Shown: positions 1-7,224, numbered from the stretch's first letter. The stretch: DNA of 42,970 bases from Bryobacteraceae bacterium (GCA_030041495.1 JASHNT010000037.1:1-42970); one strand, 5' to 3'. Notes: generated from the letters alone by a model not told the origin. Program-made: numbers and translations.

Positions 1-515
1 TTCTCCGCTTCGGCAGTCTCGCCGTAAATCTTAACCAACTGGGCATAGTCAATGTCCGCGCCGAAGGCCGCTTCAACCGCATCCACATACACGCCGTAAC
101 CGTCTGTGGTCAATTGCACGCGGTTGGCGAGCCTACTGGAGAGGTCCTTCATAAACGACCATGCGGCGCTTGCGCTGCGGTCTCCGATCATCCAGGAGCA
201 AACCAGCTTGCTTTCGGCGTCGATGGCTGTCCAGGTCCACACCGAGCCCATGCCGAACTCGCCCTTGCGATCCGCTGGCACGTTCTTGTCCTTCGCGCCG
301 ATGTAGCTCCAGATTTCGTCGCACTGCACCCGCTTGCACCGCAGATTGCGAAGAGTTTCATCCTGATAGACAGCGCAAGCCGCTCCGGCCTGAATCAGCA
401 GCCGGGTGACGGTGTTCTTGCCGACGTTGAACATCCGCGTCACGGAGCGGATTGAGCTTCCTTCGCATAGAGCCGAAAGGATTTGCGCCCTCCGGTCGGC
501 GGCCAACTGATTCAT
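1..515 (-). CDS. IS1-family-like transposase, 3' part beyond window
   Basis: A minus-strand reading frame opens with ATG at 515-513 and stays open to the window edge, about 171 codons. The N-terminus (MNQLAADRRAQILSALCEG) reads as a helix-turn-helix, followed by CKRVQCDEIWSYIGAKDKNV, a conserved block of the single-ORF IS1-like transposases common in soil bacteria. The Asp in CDEIW and the one in TTDGYGVYVDAV are plausible catalytic acids; the third falls outside the window. There is no frameshift inside the visible part. It would cut and rejoin DNA to move its own element. The family is recognised from remembered sequence; activity and the far inverted repeat cannot be judged. Confidence 0.85.
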   Translation of the reverse strand, partial: MNQLAADRRAQILSALCEGSSIRSVTRMFNVGKNTVTRLLIQAGAACAVYQDETLRNLRCKRVQCDEIWSYIGAKDKNVPADRKGEFGMGSVWTWTAIDAESKLVCSWMIGDRSASAAWSFMKDLSSRLANRVQLTTDGYGVYVDAVEAAFGADIDYAQLVKIYGETAEAE

Positions 516-585
516 ATGGACTAGTATGCTTGATCGGTCACGAAAAGTCAATCATAATTTTATTTCTCCTGCTAAGCTTTGGTGT

Positions 586-645
586 TATACTGTTTTCCCC
601 AAAAACCCGATTTACTTCGTACGGCGTTTGTGCGTCTAATCGGGT
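586..645 (+). promoter_or_regulatory. Putative promoter and leader hairpin before the DUF5678 gene
   Basis: A TATACT -10-like hexamer lies at 586-591 in an AT-rich stretch, with no convincing -35. Downstream, ACCCGATT (605-612) and AATCGGGT (638-645) are perfect inverted arms of 8 bp around a 25-nt loop, ending 16 nt before the start codon at 662. The hairpin could control translation of the downstream pair. The base composition is unlike the rest of the window. Confidence 0.35.
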
Positions 646-661
646 AGAGGATCGGAGTGCG

Positions 662-862
662 ATGTCATTCGAGCAGAGAGCGCAGATTTTAAGAGAAGCA
701 CCGCCAAATAGTTGGATCGCCCTATCCGAGGACGAGACTCAGGTTGTCGGGCGTGGATCTACATACGCTGACGCGCTGGAAGCTGCCAAGCTTCACGGAG
801 AAGAAGATCCGCTGCTCATCAAAACCCCAGAAGACTGGAAATCTCTGGTTCTGTGCGCATAG
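662..862 (+). CDS. DUF5678-like small protein
   Basis: A 66-residue cytoplasmic protein. The start is the ATG at 662, preceded by GGAG at 654-657; the frame is open further upstream to 452, but that part runs antisense to the transposase and does not look coding. The segment PNSWIALSEDETQVVGRGST, then a helix with EAAKLHGEED and a final LIKTPEDW, matches the DUF5678 pattern: a short beta-hairpin meaning 'what I do with my value', then one helix. The biochemical function of the family is not known to me. Its last 10 nt overlap the start of the aspartic-protease-like gene, so the two are almost certainly translationally coupled. It could be a partner, substrate or inhibitor of that protease (inference). 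Confidence 0.65.
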   Translation: MSFEQRAQILREAPPNSWIALSEDETQVVGRGSTYADALEAAKLHGEEDPLLIKTPEDWKSLVLCA

Positions 863-1293
863 CCTATAAGGTATTCCCGCTCGCAAAGCCGAGCCCGATC
901 TACCCTGGCAAGAACTTTACATGGACACCGCTATTGAACGTTGCGTTGATGTACAACCATGTCAGATCGGCTCGCTTTGAAGCTGTCGTGGATTCGGGCT
1001 CTCCATGGTGCCTCTTTCATGCTGACGTTGCAAAAGCCATAAAGATAGACTTGACAACGGGGCTAGAAGATACTCTTGGCGGGGTCATAGGCGGAGCGCA
1101 AGGCAAAATGTGGTTCCACAAAGTGAAGATTTGCCTCCCTGGAACAATGCTTGAAGTGGTGGCTGGGTTCTCGCCGACCCTATCCGTTGCTGGCCTCTTA
1201 GGGCGTAGCGGATTTTTCGATAACTATTCAGTAACCTTCGACCCTTGCACAGAACCACCGGGGATGAACATCGAAAGAATTGCTCGGGCTTAG
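853..1293 (+). CDS. Retropepsin-like aspartic protease
   Basis: A 146-residue protein starting with GTG at 853, inside the end of the DUF5678-like gene (10-nt overlap). The segment FEAVVDSGSPWCLF carries the catalytic D-S-G motif at residues 47-49, and GLLGRSGFFDNYSV near the C-terminus matches the second conserved block of single-domain retropepsin-like proteases (usually a 'LLG' followed by an aromatic run). One DSG per chain fits enzymes active as homodimers. No signal peptide or membrane segment is seen, so it should act in the cytoplasm. Its substrate is unknown; the coupled upstream protein is the obvious candidate. The 3' end overlaps the convergent small gene by 4 nt. Confidence 0.7.
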   Translation: MRIAYKVFPLAKPSPIYPGKNFTWTPLLNVALMYNHVRSARFEAVVDSGSPWCLFHADVAKAIKIDLTTGLEDTLGGVIGGAQGKMWFHKVKICLPGTMLEVVAGFSPTLSVAGLLGRSGFFDNYSVTFDPCTEPPGMNIERIARA

Positions 1294-1541
1294 TCTTTCC
1301 GCCATCTTGTCTCCGCAGCTTTCTTGGCGATTTCCTTACGTTTCTCTGGTGTGAGCTTTGCCGCTCTGGCCTTTCCGCCCTTTAGGCCCCCAAGTCTGCC
1401 TAACGTGACCGCTGCCGGGTTCTTAGTAGGATCTATCGGCTCCTCTTTTGGAATCTGCCCAGTTGCTTGTTGGACTACCAAAAAAGCGATCTGATTGATG
1501 TCCTTCGGCCCTTGGCCGCGCTTGCTTGAACGGTTCGGCAT
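1290..1541 (-). CDS. Small Lys/Arg-rich conserved protein
   Basis: An 83-residue basic protein with ATG at 1541-1539 and an AGGAG close upstream. The core, TLGRLGGLKGGKARAAKLTP followed by EKRKEIAKKAAETRW, is a pattern I recognise from many hypothetical proteins of soil bacteria and phages, sometimes labelled histone-H1-like because of the Ala/Lys-rich tail. The basic C-terminal helix suggests nucleic-acid binding, but no function is established. It is transcribed toward the retropepsin gene and ends within its last codons. It belongs to the accessory islet next to the transposase. Confidence 0.65.
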   Translation of the reverse strand: MPNRSSKRGQGPKDINQIAFLVVQQATGQIPKEEPIDPTKNPAAVTLGRLGGLKGGKARAAKLTPEKRKEIAKKAAETRWRKD

Positions 1542-1593
1542 CGCTCCTTCAAGTGTGCGGGAAAGATTTTATTCATTCAAGTGCGGTTTTATG

Positions 1594-1635
1594 CAAACGG
1601 ACCCACTACCTCAATGGTGGTAGTGGGTCCGTTTG
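1594..1635. repeat. Perfect 17-bp inverted repeat (hairpin)
   Basis: Arms at 1594-1610 and 1619-1635 are exactly complementary over 17 bp around an 8-nt loop. There is no T-run on either side, so it is a poor intrinsic terminator. It lies 53 nt upstream of the basic small protein gene. A degenerate copy of its first half lies at 1803-1825. It may be a mobile-element end, a small non-autonomous element or a binding site. Confidence 0.6.
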
Positions 1636-1664
1636 AATCTTAAGAAAGATTAACTGGACTGGAA

Positions 1665-1790
1665 CTACTTGGAGGGGGCTTTTTGCCCAGTTACCTTTTC
1701 ATGGATCTGGACCAACTGCTTAGCCAAGAGGGATGACAACAGGCTTTCCATTTCCGAAACGTCTATGACGCCTTGCTGCCCATGCCACAT
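1665..1790 (-). CDS. Possible 41-aa ORF
   Basis: Between the inverted repeat and purD, a minus-strand frame runs from ATG 1790-1788 to TAG 1667-1665. The translation begins MWHGQQGVIDVSEMESLLSS and continues as an amphipathic Leu/Lys/Gln helix, which looks protein-like. No good ribosome-binding site precedes it, and no homologue is recalled. It may be a remnant of the mobile islet. Otherwise 1542-1842 holds only the two repeat copies. Confidence 0.25.
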   Translation of the reverse strand: MWHGQQGVIDVSEMESLLSSLLAKQLVQIHEKVTGQKAPSK

Positions 1791-1802
1791 CTGCTGTGAG
1801 GT

Positions 1803-1825
1803 GGACCCAATACCTCAGTAGTGGT
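1803..1825. repeat. Degenerate copy of the 1599-1621 sequence
   Basis: Aligned without gaps, 1803-1825 and 1599-1621 agree at 20 of 23 positions (shared core GGACCCA-n-TACCTCA). The copy lies 18 nt upstream of purD. The two copies flank about 180 bp that contains the possible 41-aa frame. They could be the ends of a small element or two binding sites of one protein. Confidence 0.4.
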
Positions 1826-1842
1826 TACACTGGCTGCTTCTC

Positions 1843-3072
1843 ATGAAAATTTTCATCATTGGAAGCGGCGGCCGCGAGCACGCGCTGGCGTGGAAGCTGG
1901 CAGGCGAGGGGCATGAGATTTTTGCGGCTCCGGGCAATCCCGGGATTGCGCAGGTTGCGAAGGTCATTCCGGGTGCGGATTACTTCGCCATCGCGAGCAG
2001 CGTTAACCCGGATCTAACTGTGGTCGGGCCGGAAGCGCCCCTGGTGGCGGGGGTGGTCGATCAATTTCGCAGCGCGGGCCGCGCGATTGTGGGACCCGAT
2101 CAAGCCCATGCTCAGATTGAAGGCAGCAAGATTCACTCGAAAGAGCTGATGCAGCGGTTAGGGATTCCGACGGCTCGCTTCGCGCGCATCGACACGGCTG
2201 AGGACGGGCTTGCCGCACTGGCGCGGTTCGATTATCCGGTGGTCGTGAAGGCGGATGGTCTGGCGGCGGGCAAGGGCGTGATCGTTGCGCAGCATCGCAG
2301 TCAGGCGGAAGCCGCGGTGCGAACGCTGGGACCAAGGCTGATCATCGAAGAATTTCTCACCGGCGAAGAAGTCAGCTTCATCGTGTTATGCGATGGAAAA
2401 ACGGGGCTGCCTCTCGAAGCAACTCAAGATCACAAGACCGTCGGCGATGGCGACACCGGACCGAACACCGGCGGAATGGGGGCATACTGCGACGGCCGCA
2501 TTCTTTCTTCGGCCGACGCGGAGAAGGTGATGGCAACGGTGATCAACCCGGTCATCGACGCCACGCGATTCACAGGATTTCTGTATGCAGGCCTGATGAT
2601 GACCCAGGCTGGTCCGAAGGTGCTGGAGTTCAATGTACGCCTGGGCGATCCGGAGACCCAACCGTTGATGCATCGCATGGAAGGCGGGTTCGGCGAAGTG
2701 CTGATGCGCGCGGCGACGGGATCATTGAATGGGGCGGAACTGCGCTGGAAAGCCGAGCCTTCGGTGTGCGTGGTCATGGCGGCTGCCGGATACCCGGGGC
2801 AGGTGCGGACGGGCGACGCGATCAGTGGAATTGAGGATTGCGGCGCGGTGGTGTTCCAGGCAGGGACCCGTTTGGGAGCGAAGGGACTCGAAACCGCGGG
2901 CGGGCGAGTGCTGGGAGTTACAGCTTCGGGCGGGGCTTTACGCGCCGCGGTCGAGAACACCTACGCAGCGGCCGAAAAGATTCACTTCGAGGGTATGCAT
3001 TACCGCCGCGATATCGCTCGCAAAGGGCTCAAGCGCTGGGACATTGGTACAATCAAGACTTCGGGGACGTAG
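1843..3072 (+). CDS. purD: Phosphoribosylamine--glycine ligase (GAR synthetase)
   Basis: A 409-residue ATP-grasp enzyme that joins glycine to 5-phosphoribosylamine in purine synthesis. It opens with the family signature MKIFIIGSGGREHALAWKL; the ATP-grasp core shows VVVKADGLAAGKGV, EEFLTGEEVSF, GPNTGGMGAY and EFNVRLGDPETQ. The start ATG at 1843 is fixed by that conserved N-terminus. The usual PurD ending corresponds to HYRRDIARKGL; here about a dozen extra residues (KRWDIGTIKTSGT) follow. The stop TAG is nucleotides 8-10 of the downstream tRNA-Arg gene, so gene and tRNA overlap by 10 nt. The extension looks like read-through of a lost stop codon into the tRNA promoter. Confidence 0.97.
   Translation: MKIFIIGSGGREHALAWKLAGEGHEIFAAPGNPGIAQVAKVIPGADYFAIASSVNPDLTVVGPEAPLVAGVVDQFRSAGRAIVGPDQAHAQIEGSKIHSKELMQRLGIPTARFARIDTAEDGLAALARFDYPVVVKADGLAAGKGVIVAQHRSQAEAAVRTLGPRLIIEEFLTGEEVSFIVLCDGKTGLPLEATQDHKTVGDGDTGPNTGGMGAYCDGRILSSADAEKVMATVINPVIDATRFTGFLYAGLMMTQAGPKVLEFNVRLGDPETQPLMHRMEGGFGEVLMRAATGSLNGAELRWKAEPSVCVVMAAAGYPGQVRTGDAISGIEDCGAVVFQAGTRLGAKGLETAGGRVLGVTASGGALRAAVENTYAAAEKIHFEGMHYRRDIARKGLKRWDIGTIKTSGT
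3048..3053 (+). promoter_or_regulatory. Putative -10 of the tRNA-Arg gene, inside purD
   Basis: TACAAT lies 9 nt upstream of the first nucleotide of tRNA-Arg, within the extra 3' codons of purD. No clear -35 is visible at 16-18 bp. If used, transcription would start about 2-3 nt before the mature tRNA 5' end. Confidence 0.35.
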
Positions 3073-3139
3073 CTCAGATGGATAGAGCGGTCGCCTCCTA
3101 AGCGACAGGTCGGCAGTTCGAATCTGCCCGTCCCTACCA
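3063..3139 (+). tRNA. tRNA-Arg (anticodon CCU)
   Basis: A 77-nt cloverleaf: acceptor GGGGACG/CGTCCCT (first pair G-U), D arm GCTC/GAGC, anticodon stem GTCGC/GCGAC with loop CTCCTAA, variable AGGTC, T arm GGCAG-TTCGAAT-CTGCC, discriminator A and encoded CCA. The anticodon CCT reads AGG codons. Nucleotides 1-10 lie inside purD, whose TAG stop is tRNA positions 8-10. Confidence 0.97.
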
Positions 3140-3230
3140 GGATTCTGCCGCTAAGTGTGCGTAACGCCCGTTTCGCTGCGATCGAATTGCGTCAAGAGGC
3201 CGGGTGTGCTATTCGTAGGTGTTCAACCCC

Positions 3231-3491
3231 ATGGCTTATGTAATTGCGGAACCCTGCATCGGCACGAAAGATACGGCGTGCGTAGACGCCTGTCCGGTCG
3301 ATTGCATCCACCCCAAGAAGGACGAACCGAATTTCGATAAGGAAGAGTTGATATACATCGATCCGGTGGAGTGCATCGATTGCGGCGCGTGCGTGCCGGT
3401 ATGCCCGGTTTCGGCGATTTTCGCCATTGACGACCTGCCCGAGAAGTGGACCGATTTCGCTCAGCGCAACGCTAAGTATTTCGGCCGCTAA
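3231..3491 (+). CDS. fdxA: 7Fe-type ferredoxin
   Basis: An 86-residue soluble electron carrier. The first ligand set C-x7-C-x3-CP-x2-C (CIGTKDTACVDACPVDC) and the second C-x2-C-x2-C-x3-CP (CIDCGACVPVCP) match ferredoxins with one [3Fe-4S] and one [4Fe-4S] cluster. The C-terminal tail DDLPEKWTDFAQRNAKYF is also usual for this group. ATG at 3231 is chosen because family members begin with M-x-YVI; an in-frame GTG at 3219 would add four residues. It lies 91 nt after tRNA-Arg and may share its transcript. Its end overlaps the convergent helicase gene by 20 nt. The redox partner is not evident from the neighbours. Confidence 0.93.
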   Translation: MAYVIAEPCIGTKDTACVDACPVDCIHPKKDEPNFDKEELIYIDPVECIDCGACVPVCPVSAIFAIDDLPEKWTDFAQRNAKYFGR

Positions 3492-5421
3492 AGAATTTCT
3501 CCACGTCCTTGCGCGCAGTTGTGAAGCGGTAGGGCGGCAAACTGTCGAAGAAAATCTGGCCGTAGCGCGTCTTTGTGATGCGGTTGTCCAGCAAAGCCAG
3601 CACTCCGCGATCCGTACGGCTACGGATCAAACGCCCGAAACCCTGTTTTAGCGCAATCGCAGCCTGCGGGACTTGATATTGATGGAACGCGTCTCCTCCG
3701 TCATTCTTGATGGCGGTGATGCGCGCTTCCACCACCGGATCGCTGGGCACTGCGAACGGCAGTTTGTCGATGATCACGCAGCTTAACTGCTCGCCGGGAA
3801 CGTCGACACCCTGCCAGAAAGAAGAAGTGGCGAACAAGACCGCGTGGGGCGTCGACCGGAACTCTTCGAGCAGAGCGCTGCGCGGGCCGGTGCCCTGCAT
3901 CAAGGTCTGAAACGGCACGTCGAGCGAGACGCGGTCGTAGATCAGCCGCATCTGCTGGTAGCTGGTGAACAGTACGAAGGCGCGGCCCTGGCTGAGGTTC
4001 AATAGCTCGATAATCTCTTCCGCGGCGGCATCGACGAAGCTGGGGTTGCGCGGATCGGGCAGCGACTGTGGCACATAGAGCAGGGTTTGATGGTAGTAGT
4101 CGAAGTGGCTAGAAACAACCAGCGTGCGAGCGGTGCGCAGACCGAGCCGTTCCTTGGTGTAATCGAACCCTCCGGAGACGGCGAGCGTGGCGGAGGTGAG
4201 GACTACGATGTCGATGCAGTCGAACAGGCGCTCATCGAGTATCTGCGAAACATCGATGGGAGTGGCTTGCAGGAAAGTTCCGCGGCCACGGCGCTCGATC
4301 CAGTAGACGTAGCGCCGGTCGCCGGATTCCATCCAGAATTCAAGGCGGCGGGCGAGATCACGGGCGCGGGCAACCAGCAGCAGCGATTCTTCCGGTGGGG
4401 CTTTGAGCAGCTCTAACTGCAAGGCGACCAGCTCCAGCACGCGGAGAGCGTCGCGATAGGTCTCTTCGTTTTTTTCGAGGAACGCATCGTGGGAGCGGAA
4501 TCCGGTGCGGCCCTCGGTGCCACCGAATAACGCAAAGAACCGCGCGGCGCAATCGCCTAGCGTGACGAGGGTGCGATCGAGCTCTTGCGAGCCGAACTGC
4601 TTGCGATGCGCCAGCGCCGAAACATCGCGCGCGAGCTCGTCAAACTGGTAGCTGGAAATCGAGACGCCAAAGTATTGGCCGGCGACGTCTTCGACGTCGT
4701 GGGCTTCGTCAAAGATAACGGCGGCGTAGTCGGGAATGATTGCGCCTCGCTCGTCACCCTTCACCGACATGTCGGCGAAGAACAGATGGTGATTGACGAT
4801 GACGATGTCGCTTTCCTGCGCGCGTTGGTGCATCAGCGTGATGAAGCAGCGCTCAAACTGCGGACATTTTTGGCCGGTGCACAGATCGGAACGGGCGTCA
4901 ATCTTGGCCCACGCGGTGGAGTGTTCGGGAAGAGTCCTGATTTCGGCGCGGTCGCCGGTCTCCGTGGTCTTTTCCCATTGCTGAATGACCTGAAAATCGG
5001 CGACCTCTTCCAGACCTTCGAGCACGGGCTCCTTTTCGGCGTCGTAAATTTTCTGGCGGCAGGCATAGTTGGAGCGGCCCTTCATGTAAGCCACGCGGAA
5101 GGAGCCCATCTGCGGGGAAAGATGCCGTTCCAGGAATGGGATGTCTTTGAAGAAAAGCTGCTCCTGAAGATTTTTGGTGCCGGTGGAGATGACCACTCGC
5201 TTGCCGGAGAGAATGGCAGGAACAAGATAGGCGAGGGTTTTGCCGGTACCCGTGCCGGCTTCGACGATGAGATGCTTCTTTTCGGCTAGCGCGCTTTCGA
5301 CGGCTTCGGCCATTTGAAGCTGGCCCTCGCGGTACTCGAAGCTGGGGTGCCACTTGGAGAGAAGGCCGGACTTGGAGAAGAAGTGACGGACGGTGAGGGT
5401 CTTGGGGGTCGGGGAAGGCAC
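3472..5421 (-). CDS. dinG: DinG/XPD-family ATP-dependent DNA helicase
   Basis: A 649-residue superfamily 2 helicase with Walker A EAGTGTGKT (residues 54-62), NHHLF at 210-214, DEAH at 238-241, and a late motif GFGRLIRSRTDRG. Cysteines at 121, 181, 186 and 192 sit between the ATPase motifs in the spacing expected for the [4Fe-4S] cluster of this family. Such enzymes unwind DNA 5'-3' and help resolve R-loops or other blocks to replication. The start is GTG at 5421-5419, near the usual distance before the Walker motif; a TAAAAT hexamer lies just upstream. There is no exonuclease domain, as in short DinG proteins. Its 3' end overlaps fdxA by 20 nt, tail to tail. Confidence 0.93.
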   Translation of the reverse strand: MPSPTPKTLTVRHFFSKSGLLSKWHPSFEYREGQLQMAEAVESALAEKKHLIVEAGTGTGKTLAYLVPAILSGKRVVISTGTKNLQEQLFFKDIPFLERHLSPQMGSFRVAYMKGRSNYACRQKIYDAEKEPVLEGLEEVADFQVIQQWEKTTETGDRAEIRTLPEHSTAWAKIDARSDLCTGQKCPQFERCFITLMHQRAQESDIVIVNHHLFFADMSVKGDERGAIIPDYAAVIFDEAHDVEDVAGQYFGVSISSYQFDELARDVSALAHRKQFGSQELDRTLVTLGDCAARFFALFGGTEGRTGFRSHDAFLEKNEETYRDALRVLELVALQLELLKAPPEESLLLVARARDLARRLEFWMESGDRRYVYWIERRGRGTFLQATPIDVSQILDERLFDCIDIVVLTSATLAVSGGFDYTKERLGLRTARTLVVSSHFDYYHQTLLYVPQSLPDPRNPSFVDAAAEEIIELLNLSQGRAFVLFTSYQQMRLIYDRVSLDVPFQTLMQGTGPRSALLEEFRSTPHAVLFATSSFWQGVDVPGEQLSCVIIDKLPFAVPSDPVVEARITAIKNDGGDAFHQYQVPQAAIALKQGFGRLIRSRTDRGVLALLDNRITKTRYGQIFFDSLPPYRFTTARKDVEKFFSGRNT

Positions 5422-5509
5422 CTGAAGAAGATTTTAACCGCGAATCGAGGCGCCTTTGTCGATGGCCCTGCCTCAGGGTTGGATTGCCGCGTGATCTTAT
5501 GCGAGGGAT

Positions 5510-5704
5510 TTGGACGAGGTGCTCGATTCGCAGGAGAGGATGCTGGCTCGGGTGAAGGCGATGTTGGGAGAGCAGCCGCGCACGCAAGTGTTGCCGATCG
5601 AGCATGGGATGACACTCGCAGAACCGAGGATGGTGGAGAAACTGGCCCGGCTCCTCGGTGGAAGACCCGATGTTGCGAAGATGGCCGCGGCGGTCGAGCT
5701 TTAA
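5510..5704 (+). CDS. Possible 64-aa protein of unknown function
   Basis: In the gap between the helicase and sigma-factor genes, a frame starts with TTG at 5510 (GAGG just upstream, in-frame TGA shortly before) and ends with TAA at 5704. Codons are GC-rich in third position like real genes here. The product is mostly helical (DSQERMLARVKAMLGEQPRT, then EPRMVEKLARLLGGRPDVAK). I do not recognise it. It could be a genuine small protein or the C-terminal remnant of a lost gene. It overlaps the end of the sigma-factor gene by 4 nt. Confidence 0.35.
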   Translation: MDEVLDSQERMLARVKAMLGEQPRTQVLPIEHGMTLAEPRMVEKLARLLGGRPDVAKMAAAVEL

Positions 5705-6615
5705 AACGCTTGGCTGGAGGTGATGCCGCTAGCCTGGAGGGCGGCCTGCATCTTTTCGAGCGCGGATTTGTGGATTTGAGAAACGCGGCTCTCGTTGATG
5801 CCCAGCACGCCGCCGATTTCCTTCATGGTCATTTCATTGGTGTAGTACAGCATGACCACTTTCTGGTAGCGCTCCGGAAGAGTCTTCATCGCGACGCCAA
5901 GGACGCTGCGAAGCTGTTCGCGGGCGCAGATGGAATCGGGCTGGGTCTCTGGGCTGGAAGGAAAATCGGGGGCGGGCAGCTCATCGCCTTCGTTTGACCG
6001 GGTGGACGCGGAAATCAATCCGACGTTGCGAAGATCGAGCATCATGGTGCGCCAGCGCTCGACATCCATGCCGAGCTTTTCGGCTACTTCGGCTTCGGTT
6101 GGAGCGCGCTGCAGCGTGGAGGCAAGGTCGCGCGTGGCGGCTTCCACCTGCTTGTGGCGGCGGCGCATGTCGCGCGAGGCCCAATCGAGCTGGCGCAGGC
6201 TGTCCAGAATCGCGCCCTTGATGCGGTGCTTGGCGTAACTGGAGAAGACCACCTGCTTTTCGGGATTGTATTTGCCGGCGGCGTCGAACAAACCCAGAAT
6301 ACCGGCGTGAACCAGGTCATCCAGGTCGACGTGGACGGGGAGATTCTCGTGAACGCGGACGGCGATGGCTTTCACCAATGGCAGGTGTTCCAGCACGACG
6401 CGATCGCGGCGATCCTGCTTGGCATTCGCCGGGGCCGAAGTGCGCGGATGAGAGGAATGCGCGGTAGTGGCCGTGCCCATCGGCTTGACGGGAACGCTGC
6501 GTCCCTGAATCGTTCGGCGCGCCGGCCGTACGGGCGCGGGGCTGACAGCGCCGATCGCGGCGACCGGCGCGGGGGCGGCTGCAGTGGCTCCGGATTTGTA
6601 ACTCATCGTCATCAT
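5701..6615 (-). CDS. FliA/WhiG-type RNA polymerase sigma factor
   Basis: A 304-residue sigma-70-family factor. Region 2 shows HLPLVKAIAVRVHENLP, DLDDLVHAGILGLFDAA and FSSYAKHRIKGAILDSLR; region 3 reads APTEAEVAEKLGMD; region 4 reads LPERYQKVVMLYYTNEMTMK with the HTH GVLGINESRVSQIHKSAL. This is the FliA/WhiG arrangement. ATG at 6615 is chosen because GAGGGAG precedes it at good spacing; an in-frame codon at 6678 would add 21 poor residues. About 75 Ala/Pro/Arg-rich residues before region 2 are unusual for FliA. No flagellar or chemotaxis genes lie nearby, so the regulon cannot be inferred. Confidence 0.93.
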   Translation of the reverse strand: MMTMSYKSGATAAAPAPVAAIGAVSPAPVRPARRTIQGRSVPVKPMGTATTAHSSHPRTSAPANAKQDRRDRVVLEHLPLVKAIAVRVHENLPVHVDLDDLVHAGILGLFDAAGKYNPEKQVVFSSYAKHRIKGAILDSLRQLDWASRDMRRRHKQVEAATRDLASTLQRAPTEAEVAEKLGMDVERWRTMMLDLRNVGLISASTRSNEGDELPAPDFPSSPETQPDSICAREQLRSVLGVAMKTLPERYQKVVMLYYTNEMTMKEIGGVLGINESRVSQIHKSALEKMQAALQASGITSSQAF

Positions 6616-6998
6616 CTTCTTTGCATCTCCCTCTTTTTCTTCCGACCGACAGTCAGGAGAATGCACGCCCCCAGCCACTCTTTCACAGCGGACCGGAAGC
6701 GAACTTCCTGTACGGCAACAGTCCTTGTATTTTGAGCGAGAAACCCTATGCTGCTCCGCTTGGCCGCGCGAGCCGTGTCCCCCGCAGTTCCGGGGGGAGT
6801 CGGACTGCTTCGTACCAAAATGGAACCGCTTAAACCGAGTTCTCTCCCGAACTGAAACGTCAGTACCCGAATGGGCACCTCAATTCCAACCGAAACAACC
6901 GGCAAATAAAAGGGTAAGAGGAAAGGGCCTACGAAGTATCTCGAAGATTCACCTTAGGTGGGCCCTAATAATCTGCCCACAAGGAATATACCCGGTCC
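6616..6998. other. Long non-coding stretch upstream of the sigma-factor gene
   Basis: About 380 bp with no convincing gene. It holds one strong hairpin, CCCCCG (6779-6784) and CGGGGG (6791-6796) around a 6-nt loop. On the minus strand it would lie in a leader about 165 nt before the sigma-factor start. I compared it by eye with common riboswitch cores and found no match. Short open frames on both strands here lack good starts or recognisable products. Confidence 0.4.
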
Positions 6999-7208
6999 CT
7001 AGACGTCTCTGCGCTTCAGTACCAACAGGAGGGTCTTGAATGCAAAGAGCCCTAGGCAGAGCCAGACGACGAGTCGAGGGCGTCCATCCAGGCGGAAAGC
7101 GGCCAAAACAGCCAAGGCCGCGTAGGTCAACATGGCTAACAAAAAACGGCGGTTGTAGCGCGGCGTCGCGATGGGTTGCGGTTCGGGCTCGGCGTCGAGA
7201 GGCTGCAT
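6999..7208 (-). CDS. Small two-helix membrane protein
   Basis: A 69-residue protein, ATG at 7208-7206, 16 nt after the TonB-like gene on the same strand. After a Pro-rich cytoplasmic-looking N-terminus and RYNRR, two hydrophobic helices (FLLAMLTYAALAVLAAF and LVVWLCLGLFAFKTLLLVL) are separated by a short polar turn DGRPR and closed by KRRD. Positive ends suggest both termini face the cytoplasm. No family is recognised; it is probably the last gene of the Gfo/Idh/MocA - TonB operon. Confidence 0.65.
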   Translation of the reverse strand: MQPLDAEPEPQPIATPRYNRRFLLAMLTYAALAVLAAFRLDGRPRLVVWLCLGLFAFKTLLLVLKRRDV

Positions 7209-7224
7209 GAAGCGTTAGAGAACC

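Noticed and set aside
2003-2960. Long frames opposite and within purD
   Set aside because: They are shadows caused by high third-position GC; purD conservation across the whole length decides.
6616-6998. Riboswitch (c-di-GMP or other) upstream of the sigma-factor gene
   Set aside because: Only one GC hairpin is visible; conserved cores of common classes could not be found by eye.
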